From Treponema sp. (lineage in GTDB: Bacteria > Spirochaetota > Spirochaetia > Treponematales > Breznakiellaceae), in the NCBI GenBank assembly GCA_031277045.1, contig JAISLX010000151.1, positions 1 through 6,468 of the forward strand: a stretch of DNA of 6,468 nt. Reading direction: 5' to 3'. The position numbers and the translations under genes were made by a program. The notes below the pieces were generated by a model. That model had not been told where the DNA came from. It did no database searches and saw only the letters and a list, made by a program, of their open reading frames with translations. Within the stretch, counting starts at the first letter, position 1; the number at the start of each line of letters is the position of its first letter. Shown one piece after another: positions 1 to 4,376 of the stretch.

Positions 1-93
1 TGGGAGTTTGCTCCGCAAACTCCACGCGGTTGCCCGCACGGACAACCGCACGGGTGTGTTTTCTGCCGCTATGTCCGCCGCTGTTTTGAACAT
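1..93 (-). CDS. Possible 5' end of an unknown leftward gene (partial, runs off window)
   Basis: An ATG at 93-91 on the minus strand opens a frame with no stop to the window edge (31 codons, beginning MFKTAADIAAENTPVRLSV). I do not recognise the protein. The main support is the promoter directly upstream, TTGACA-N16-TACAAT, whose -10 box ends only 6 nt before the ATG, so transcription would be expected to begin at or beside the start codon. There is no Shine-Dalgarno: the six bases before the ATG are AACCCC. Codons 21-31 run through a 9-bp hairpin (3-23), which belongs to a short repeat type also seen at 432 and 557, so the frame could simply cross repeat DNA. It may be a small gene, a relic or a chance frame; the upstream promoter is better supported than the protein. 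Confidence 0.3.
   Translation of the reverse strand, partial: MFKTAADIAAENTPVRLSVRATAWSLRSKLP
3..49. repeat. Two adjacent short inverted repeats
   Basis: Positions 3-11 (GGAGTTTGC) pair perfectly with 15-23 around a 3-nt loop. Next to them, GCGGTTG (26-32) pairs with CAACCGC (43-49). The first carries GAGTTTGCTCC, a variant of GAGCTTGCTCC found at 432-442 and 557-567. There is no adjacent T-run, so they do not read as intrinsic terminators. They more likely belong to a dispersed palindromic repeat family. Confidence 0.55.
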
Positions 94-127
94 GGGGTTA
101 TTGTAGTATCTTTGGAAAAATTGTCAA
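94..127 (-). promoter_or_regulatory. Near-consensus sigma-70 promoter, minus strand
   Basis: On the minus strand TTGACA (127-122) is followed by a 16-nt spacer and TACAAT (105-100), matching 11 of 12 consensus bases. Six bases (AACCCC) separate the -10 box from an ATG at 93-91. The expected start of transcription, about 7 nt after the -10 box, therefore falls on the A of that ATG, implying a leaderless transcript. The AT-rich spacer is typical of a strong promoter. It points left, out of the window. Confidence 0.6.
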
Positions 128-138
128 TAGGGAGCTTT

Positions 139-170
139 CCCCAGCCGTATCACGTTCCAGGAAGCTGGGG
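139..170. repeat. Inverted repeat of unknown role
   Basis: CCCCAGC (139-145) pairs with GCTGGGG (164-170) around an 18-nt loop. A competing pairing of AGCTTTCC (133-140) with GGAAGCT (160-166) is also possible. A T-run lies at about 191-198, but 20 nt beyond the stem, too far for a standard intrinsic terminator in the plus direction. It sits just outside the degraded arabinofuranosidase fragment, in DNA without a gene. Confidence 0.35.
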
Positions 171-209
171 GCAGCCGGCGCGGGCTTTACCTTTTTTTCC
201 CGGGCGGAG

Positions 210-396
210 TTGGAGGGACACATACTCTACATGATCGTACACATGCTCCAGAACTTCGGATTCCCAGGCGCCGAAGCTGGACATTCCGGGACCGGAACTG
301 CCGCAGGCTGCCAGTTCGATGGAGGGATCCGTCCGTATTCGGCGGCTTTCACAAAGCTCCCCGCGTCTGAGATTGTTCCGCCGTGGTTTTGAAAGC
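210..396 (-). pseudogene. GH51 alpha-L-arabinofuranosidase fragment (degraded)
   Basis: The minus strand at about 347-210 encodes a stretch including DPSIELAACGSSGPG, FGAWESEVLEHVYDHVEY and VSLQL. This matches the segment of family 51 alpha-L-arabinofuranosidases that usually reads like DPSIELVACGSSxPxMPTFxxWExxVLxHxYDxVDYISLH. The usual His after ISL is Gln here, and homology stops abruptly at about 210. Upstream, at about 396-350, pieces resembling the family's HKTAEE and CEAARI stretches lie in different frames, so there is at least one frameshift. Only some 60 codons of an enzyme normally about 500 residues long remain, without its catalytic glutamates. An intact enzyme would remove terminal arabinofuranose from plant hemicellulose, plausible for a bacterium living with plant polysaccharide. 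The identification rests on remembered family motifs. Confidence 0.68.
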
Positions 397-415
397 GGCT
401 TTTGTGATTGGAAGA

Positions 416-503
416 CCGGGTACATACCCCGGAGCTTGCTCCGAAAAATTTACTACCACAGAAAATGTCGTAACCCGATTTTCGAATCGGGGTATGTACC
501 CGG
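416..503. repeat. 88-bp nested inverted-repeat element (MITE- or REP-like)
   Basis: A perfect 15-bp terminal inverted repeat brackets the element: CCGGGTACATACCCC at 416-430 and its reverse complement at 489-503. Inside are two further hairpins: GGAGC-TT-GCTCC at 431-442, and CCCGATT-TTCG-AATCGGG at 474-491, a 7-bp stem with a TTCG tetraloop that overlaps the right terminal repeat. No open frame or transposase is present, and the flanks (gaaga, ccagt) show no obvious target duplication. The element lies between two gene remnants. It could be a non-autonomous mobile element, a palindromic repeat, or a folded RNA. Confidence 0.55.
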
Positions 504-541
504 CCAGTATAATAAATTTCCTATCCAACGAAGATACCGGC

Positions 542-567
542 AAGCAAGCTTGCTTCGAGCTTGCTCC
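542..567. repeat. Palindrome with second copy of GAGCTTGCTCC
   Basis: AAGCAAGCTTGCTT (542-555) is a perfect 14-bp palindrome. It runs straight into GAGCTTGCTCC (557-567), an exact copy of the 11-mer inside the 416-503 element. This repeat lies immediately upstream of the point where DUF1566 homology begins (about 580), so it may mark the join where the N-terminal part of that gene was lost. Confidence 0.5.
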
Positions 568-579
568 TGGGTTCTTCAT

Positions 580-807
580 ATAGGCGGCTATGACGACTGG
601 TTTTTGCCCAGCATAGATGAACTGGACCTAATGTTCAAAAACCTGCGGGCAAAGGGACTGGGGGAATTTGGCAAAGCATCATGGTACTGGTCTTCGTCGG
701 GGCACCCCGGTAGTAACGCATGGTTACAGAATTTCAGCGATGGTTTCAAGAATTACTACTACATCAAGAATTCTTCAAATTGGGTTCGTGCTGTCCGGGC
801 TTTTTAG
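580..807 (+). pseudogene. 3' fragment of a DUF1566/Lcl_C (C-type-lectin-like) protein gene
   Basis: The frame ending at TAG 805-807 encodes IGGYDDWFLPSIDELDLMF, then KNLRAKGLGEFGKASWYWSS, then AWLQNFSDGFKNYYYIK and a terminal VRAVRAF. This is the classic C-terminal half of a DUF1566/Lcl_C domain (W-x-LP-S-x-DEL, YWSSS, AW-x-Q-x-FSDG, VRAVR). The frame is open back to an ATG at 319, but that part is antisense to the GH51 relic and crosses two repeat elements, so it is not credible coding sequence. There is no start or Shine-Dalgarno near 580, and about 75 residues survive, so I call it a 5'-truncated gene. The intact relatives I recall are surface or secreted proteins. The last 25 bases (781-805) contain no adenine, while 712-780 is full of Asn, Tyr, Ser, Asp and Ile codons, a pattern like a retroelement-diversified variable region. 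Confidence 0.7.
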
Positions 808-811
808 ATCA

Positions 812-891
812 ATGAGTAATGGGGAATGAGGGAGCAGTTTCCGGGGGCCGCTCATCTTTCTTGCCGCCATCCCTCATAAATCATTGCTCAT
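812..891. repeat. Imperfect inverted repeat downstream of the DUF1566 fragment
   Basis: The 22-nt arms 812-833 and 870-891 are complementary at 17 positions: 8 outermost bases of one end and 9 of 10 at the other, with a 4-nt internal mismatch. The loop holds a CCGGGGGCC that recurs at 902-910, and CATCCCTCA is directly repeated at 868 and 889. The left arm begins 5 nt after the stop codon. No T-run follows, so it is not a typical intrinsic terminator. It may be part of a dispersed repeat or a hairpin tied to the relic gene. Confidence 0.45.
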
Positions 892-910
892 CCCTCAGTA
901 TCCGGGGGCC

Positions 911-946
911 TTGAAACGCCGGGTGAAGTAGCATAGACTACCCGAA
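911..946 (+). promoter_or_regulatory. Probable sigma-70 promoter of the amidohydrolase gene, leaderless type
   Basis: TTGAAA (911-916), a 17-nt spacer and TAGACT (934-939) match 9 of 12 consensus bases at ideal spacing. Only 7 nt (acccgaa) separate the -10 box from the ATG at 947, so transcription should start within a base or two of the start codon. No Shine-Dalgarno is present, consistent with a leaderless message. Confidence 0.5.
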
Positions 947-2065
947 ATGGAAAAAGAGCATCTGGATCTTGCCGTGGCGCTGCGCCGGGAGCTGCATCAG
1001 CATCCTGAACTGGCCTGTCAGGAAACGTGGACCAAACAGCGGTTGATTGGCTTTCTGCGCCGGCACAGTTCCCTTGAGATTGTGGACAAGGGGCCGTGGT
1101 TCTACGCGAGGTACCGCGCCGGAAAGGACCGGCCAAATATCGCTTTTAGGGCGGATATTGACGCGCTGCCTCTTGACGAGACTATCACGCTGCCCTACGG
1201 TTCCCGCATCCCCGGCGTGGCCCACAAATGCGGGCACGACGGCCACTGCGCTTGTCTGGCGGGTTTTGCCCTGGATGTGCAGGAACACGGCGCCGGTAAA
1301 AACATTTATTTTGTGTTTCAGCACGCGGAAGAAAGTGTCCGGGGGGGCTTTGAGTGCGCCCCGCTTATGGACGAGGAGCATATTGACGAAGTGTTTGCCT
1401 TCCACAATGTTCCGGGGATGCCGGCGCACAGTATCGCTGTGCTGGATGATACGGCAAGCTGCGGTTCCACGGGTATGATTATTACCTTTAAGGGTGTCCC
1501 CGCTCACGCCAGCCAGCCTGAAGACGGGCGGAATCCGTGTTTTGCTATCGCGGAGATTGTCGACAGTATTCCTGCGTTTATCGATCCTGCCCGGTACGGG
1601 GGGCTGGTACTCTGTACGGTTATCGGGATACACGCGGGCGGGGAGGCGTTTGGCATGGCCGCCGGGGAAGGCCGCCTGCTGTTGACGATCCGCGGGCAGT
1701 TTGATCATGATCTGGAAGCGCTAAAGAATAGGATAGAAGAAAAAACCAGGGAGCGGGCGGAATATCACGGCCTGGAATACGGGTTTGATTTCCGGGACAG
1801 CGTCCCCGCCCTGCATAACCACCGGGAAAGCGCCGACAAAGTACGCCGGGCGGCGCGGCGGCTTGGGCTTGCCACGCTGGACCTCCGTACTCCCGCCAGG
1901 GGTTCCGAAGATTTTGCCTGGTACACTAAACGGACCAGGGGGGCTATGTTTTGGGTGGGCGCCGGTGAAGGGCGCGCCCCTATTCATACCGCGGGGTTCG
2001 ATTTTAACGACGCGATTATTCCTACCGTGGCGGATCTGTACCGGGCCCTGGCGGATGAGCCCTAA
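947..2065 (+). CDS. M20D-family metallo-amidohydrolase (N-acyl amino acid / hippurate hydrolase-like)
   Basis: This 372-residue protein is close to the usual 370-400 for the M20D peptidase/amidohydrolase family (HipO, AbgB, YxeP, plant IAA-amino acid hydrolases), cytoplasmic enzymes that cleave an amide bond to free an amino acid from an acyl or aryl group. Landmarks in order: ELHQHPEL at 15-22; FRADIDALPLDE at 67-78; HKCGHDGH at 93-100 (metal ligands Cys95 and His97); QHAEE at 125-129, equivalent to the family's QPAEE, with the acidic pair 128-129; AFHN with metal ligand His153; GVPAHASQPEDG at 183-194 with the conserved His187 of the lid/dimerisation domain; RGSEDFAW at 318-325; and IHTAGFDFND with metal ligand His347. 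All expected metal-site residues are present, so it should be active. An in-frame TAG at 929-931 leaves 947 as the only ATG start. It has no signal peptide or Shine-Dalgarno. The symporter gene follows 213 nt downstream on the same strand. Exact substrate cannot be read from sequence. Confidence 0.88.
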   Translation: MEKEHLDLAVALRRELHQHPELACQETWTKQRLIGFLRRHSSLEIVDKGPWFYARYRAGKDRPNIAFRADIDALPLDETITLPYGSRIPGVAHKCGHDGHCACLAGFALDVQEHGAGKNIYFVFQHAEESVRGGFECAPLMDEEHIDEVFAFHNVPGMPAHSIAVLDDTASCGSTGMIITFKGVPAHASQPEDGRNPCFAIAEIVDSIPAFIDPARYGGLVLCTVIGIHAGGEAFGMAAGEGRLLLTIRGQFDHDLEALKNRIEEKTRERAEYHGLEYGFDFRDSVPALHNHRESADKVRRAARRLGLATLDLRTPARGSEDFAWYTKRTRGAMFWVGAGEGRAPIHTAGFDFNDAIIPTVADLYRALADEP

Positions 2066-2125
2066 GGAACTGAGCAATAACGAAACAACTTGCCCAAAAG
2101 GTCAAGTTGTTTCTGAACAGTTCCT
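2065..2125. repeat. Nested inverted repeat after the amidohydrolase gene
   Basis: The outer arms AGGAACTG (2065-2072) and CAGTTCCT (2118-2125) enclose perfect 11-bp inner arms GAAACAACTTG (2082-2092) and CAAGTTGTTTC (2103-2113) with a 10-nt loop. The unpaired parts between outer and inner stems differ (9 nt on the left, 4 nt on the right), as if one ancestral sequence had been duplicated in inverted form and altered. The amidohydrolase stop codon touches the base of the structure. There is no T-run, so termination is uncertain. The right arm shares GTTTCTGAACA with the hairpin at 5594-5623. Confidence 0.6.
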
Positions 2126-2171
2126 AAGCGGCCCGGGCCGGCTTGCGTCAGGCCCGCCTGTTACCGTGCGC

Positions 2172-2199
2172 ATAAGGGCTTGAGCCCTTATCATATAAT
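2172..2199 (+). promoter_or_regulatory. Palindrome abutting a TATAAT box: possible promoter/operator of the symporter gene
   Basis: ATAAGGGCT-TG-AGCCCTTAT (2172-2191) is a perfect 9-bp inverted repeat, 20 bp long, suited to a dimeric DNA-binding protein. Two bases later is a perfect -10 hexamer, TATAAT (2194-2199). No good -35 hexamer sits at 16-18 nt (CATAAG at 17 nt), so the promoter may need an activator bound at the palindrome, or a repressor there may block it. It would give a leader of roughly 70-75 nt. Confidence 0.4.
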
Positions 2200-2214
2200 T
2201 GGAATTGCCTGTTT

Positions 2215-2263
2215 CGCGGCAGCGCGGGCACAGCCTGTTGAGTGCCGCGGGCGGGCAATCCGC
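2215..2263 (+). promoter_or_regulatory. GC-rich leader with competing hairpins and a strong RBS downstream
   Basis: CGCGGCA (2215-2221) pairs with TGCCGCG (2243-2249). The same right arm can instead pair with CGCGGGCAC (2223-2231) with one bulge. A small GCGG (2251-2254) and CCGC (2260-2263) stem sits just before the Shine-Dalgarno AAAGGAG (2264-2270), which is 8 nt from the ATG at 2279. The alternatives are mutually exclusive and could modulate translation, but in GC-rich DNA such pairings also arise by chance. The sequence does not resemble the glycine riboswitch often found before such symporters. Confidence 0.3.
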
Positions 2264-2278
2264 AAAGGAGCGTGCAGC

Positions 2279-3658
2279 ATGGAAGTCTTTTTTGGAGTGG
2301 TTGGGGCTGCCTCGAATTTTCTTTGGGGCGTCCTCTTCCTGGTCGTTCTGGTGGGCGGGGGAATCTTCCTTACCATCAGGCTCAATTTTTTTCAGATACG
2401 GCATTTGCCCTACATTATCAAACAGACCTTCGGCAAGATCTTTGATAAGGGCACGGGGGAAGGCACGGTAACGCCTTTCCAGGCGGCGTCTACCGCGATG
2501 GCCTCCACCATCGGTACTACCAACATTGTGGGGGTTTCGGCGGCTATTGCGTGGGGCGGCCCCGGCGCGCTGTTCTGGATGTGGGTGATCTTCCTGGTGG
2601 GCGGGGCTACCAAGTTTTCCGAAGTGGTGCTGGGGGTGTATTACCGGGAAAAGAACGCCGACGGCCACTATATCGGCGGTCCCGGCTACTATGAAACCAA
2701 GGGTTTCCCCATCAAGAGCGTGGGCAAATTTATGGCACGGGCGGGGGCCTGCGTCGCCATGCTCTACTACTTTCCGTCTATCGCAACCCAGTCCATCTCT
2801 CTTATCCAGAACGCGGGGACCATTGGCGTCAACAAGTACGTCAGCAGTTTTATTCTGATGATACTGGTGGGCGCCGTGGTGCTGGGCGGCCTTATCCGGG
2901 TGGCCAAGGTGGCGGACAAGCTGGTTCCCCTTATGTGCCTGTTGTACGTAGCGGGTTCCCTGGTTGTGATAGGCGCCAATATCACGAATGTCCCTTCCAG
3001 CCTGGCGCTGGTGTTCGCGTCGGCCTTTAACGGGACCGCCGCCACCGGGGGCTTTATCGGCGCCGGGGTCGGCATGGCTATCCGCATGGGTCTGGCCCGG
3101 GCCACTTACTCCTGCGAGGCGGGTATGGGGTCGGCCCCTATCGCCCACTCCGCGGCCATTACCGATCACCCGGTACGTCAGGGGTTCTGGGGCGTGTTTG
3201 AAGTTCTGGTAGACGGCGCTATCTGTACCATGTCGGCTATGGTGGTGCTGTCCAGCGGCGTGTGGAAAGAGGTGGGTCCCGGCGAGGCTCTTTCCATGTC
3301 TTCTATCGCGTTCCAGAAAGTTCTGGGCAGCGCGGGCGGTTATATCGTTACGGTTTCCGTTTTCCTGTTTGCCCTGTCCAGTATTATCGCGGTTATCTGG
3401 TACGGTGAAAAGCTGGTGGAATTCTTCTTTAACACAAAGATTTCCAAATACACCCGGATAATCTACACCTTGAGCATCATGCTGGGGGCCTTCTTCGGGC
3501 TGGAAGCTATTCTCGCGGTGCTGGACCTTACCAATGCGTTAATCATACTGCCCAACATTCTTACGGTTCTGGTTTTAAGTCCCCTGATCGTAAAACTTAC
3601 CAGGGAGTTCTTTTCCAGCGAGCAGTATTATCTTAAAGATATTGGACGTGTGAAATAA
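2279..3658 (+). CDS. AGCS-family sodium:amino acid symporter (alanine/glycine type)
   Basis: This 459-residue polytopic inner-membrane protein has roughly ten or eleven hydrophobic segments and belongs to the alanine/glycine:cation symporter family, which couples uptake of small neutral amino acids to sodium. Family hallmarks: PFQAASTAMASTIGTTNIVG at 66-85; the signature GGPGALFWMW at 93-102; YYREKNADGHYIGGPGYY at 121-138; EAGMGSAPIAHSAA at 280-293 followed by TDHPVRQGFWG; and a terminal helix LPNILTVLVLSPLIVKLTREFF. Departures from the usual consensus are GTTN where GTGN is common (80-82 region), Cys279 where the SNEAG motif has Asn, and VDG (311-313) where the family commonly has FIDT, so substrate preference may differ. 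The start at 2279 is chosen because AAAGGAG lies 8 nt before it and the protein then begins at the expected place; the frame extends upstream only to a TTG at 2180. It probably works with the amidohydrolase upstream, but has its own possible promoter. Confidence 0.9.
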   Translation: MEVFFGVVGAASNFLWGVLFLVVLVGGGIFLTIRLNFFQIRHLPYIIKQTFGKIFDKGTGEGTVTPFQAASTAMASTIGTTNIVGVSAAIAWGGPGALFWMWVIFLVGGATKFSEVVLGVYYREKNADGHYIGGPGYYETKGFPIKSVGKFMARAGACVAMLYYFPSIATQSISLIQNAGTIGVNKYVSSFILMILVGAVVLGGLIRVAKVADKLVPLMCLLYVAGSLVVIGANITNVPSSLALVFASAFNGTAATGGFIGAGVGMAIRMGLARATYSCEAGMGSAPIAHSAAITDHPVRQGFWGVFEVLVDGAICTMSAMVVLSSGVWKEVGPGEALSMSSIAFQKVLGSAGGYIVTVSVFLFALSSIIAVIWYGEKLVEFFFNTKISKYTRIIYTLSIMLGAFFGLEAILAVLDLTNALIILPNILTVLVLSPLIVKLTREFFSSEQYYLKDIGRVK

Positions 3659-3669
3659 CCCGGCCGGGT
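3658..3669. repeat. 12-bp palindrome overlapping the symporter stop
   Basis: ACCCGGCCGGGT is a perfect palindrome whose first base is the last base of the TAA stop. It has no loop, so it is more likely a protein-binding or chance GC palindrome than a terminator. Confidence 0.3.
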
Positions 3670-3699
3670 ATCTCACGCATCACGTAAGGCTGTCTTAAT

Positions 3700-3726
3700 C
3701 CCCCGGGTTTGAAATCCGCCCGGGGG
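3700..3726. terminator. GC-rich hairpin between convergent genes, possible bidirectional terminator
   Basis: CCCCCGGG (3700-3707) pairs with CCCGGGGG (3719-3726) around an 11-nt loop. It lies in the 87-nt gap between the converging symporter and MarC-family genes, where termination in both directions is expected. Neither strand has a T-run after the stem, so it is not a canonical intrinsic terminator; it might pause polymerase or protect 3' ends. Confidence 0.4.
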
Positions 3727-3745
3727 AGCGTCAGGGGGGGTTCGA

Positions 3746-4372
3746 TTAGGGTTTGACTATCCCCAGGGAAACCAGGCCGTTGTAAATAAGCTGAACGGCG
3801 AAACCCGCAAGAATAAGCCCCATTATTTTTTCCATTACGAATATGCCCATGGTACCAAGAACCCGGAGAATAAATGTGCTTGCCCGGAGGACGGCGAACA
3901 TACACGCCAGGCCAATAAGCAGGGCGGGAACCAGCGTAATTGCCGAGGAAATCCAGGAATCGCCGCTGGTAACGTAGGTCATTATTACCGTGAGGATTCC
4001 GGGGCCCGCTATCATGGGGATTGCCAGGGGAAAGAGGGCCACAAAAGCGCCCGGAATTTCTTCTTCCCCCGGGGGCGGCACCCTGGTGGTCCGGGGCCGG
4101 GAATAGATCATTTCGAAGGCGATAAGGAAAAAGAGGATACCCCCGGAAATGTAAAAAGCCCCCGGCTTGATGCTGAAAAAATCGAGGATGAATTTTCCGC
4201 CGGCAAGGAATATTCCCAGAACCAGGGCGGCAAAAAGAATGGCCCTGACAACAATGCTGTCCCGTGTTTTTTTATCGTAAGAAGCGGTAAGGCTTAAATA
4301 ATACGGAATAATGCCGATGGGGTCCATAACGATAAGGACGGTTAAAAGAATTTGAAAAAAACCATAGTTCAT
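3746..4372 (-). CDS. MarC family (UPF0056) integral membrane protein
   Basis: This 208-residue protein, the usual size for the family, has six predicted membrane segments. Diagnostic stretches are MDPIGIIPYYLSL (16-28; consensus DPIGNIPIFLSLT), FPLAIPMIAGPGILTVIM (114-131; consensus FPLAxPLxAGPGxITT) and MGLILAGFAVQLIYNG (184-199). Function in the family is unsettled: the name comes from a multiple-antibiotic-resistance locus, but a role in resistance is not supported, and transport is assumed. The start is ATG 4372-4370, only 4 nt after the racemase stop; the frame runs on to a TTG at 4444, but that would overlap the racemase and add a non-homologous 24 residues. A weak Shine-Dalgarno (ACAGGTAG) lies inside the racemase's last codons, pointing to translational coupling and cotranscription. 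Confidence 0.9.
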   Translation of the reverse strand: MNYGFFQILLTVLIVMDPIGIIPYYLSLTASYDKKTRDSIVVRAILFAALVLGIFLAGGKFILDFFSIKPGAFYISGGILFFLIAFEMIYSRPRTTRVPPPGEEEIPGAFVALFPLAIPMIAGPGILTVIMTYVTSGDSWISSAITLVPALLIGLACMFAVLRASTFILRVLGTMGIFVMEKIMGLILAGFAVQLIYNGLVSLGIVKP

Positions 4373-4376
4373 AACG

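Noticed and set aside
410..508. Target-site duplication around the 88-bp element
   Set aside because: Flanking bases gaaga and ccagt do not match, and no alternative boundary gave a convincing duplication.
508..513. TATAAT as a promoter for the DUF1566 fragment
   Set aside because: There is no -35 hexamer at 16-18 nt and no intact start codon or Shine-Dalgarno downstream.
319..579. Upstream part of the open frame ending at 807 (as a full 162-residue protein)
   Set aside because: It is antisense to the GH51 relic, crosses the 416-503 element and the 542-567 palindrome, and has no family resemblance before residue 88. Only 580-807 looks like former coding sequence.
938..1708. Long minus-strand open frame opposite the amidohydrolase
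   Set aside because: The plus frame carries all M20D motifs; the antisense protein has no recognisable domain and is explained by GC-rich codon structure.
2180..2278. N-terminal extension of the symporter to a TTG at 2180
   Set aside because: The 33 extra residues are not family-like and start within the palindrome/-10 region. The ATG at 2279 has a strong Shine-Dalgarno.
2200..2278. Glycine (or other known) riboswitch before the symporter
   Set aside because: Expected for some AGCS genes, but the leader is short and shows none of the conserved glycine-aptamer core.
2102..3169. 355-codon minus-strand open frame opposite the symporter
   Set aside because: His/Gly/Arg/Pro-rich low-complexity translation with no domain, mirroring the GC-rich coding strand of a clear membrane transporter.
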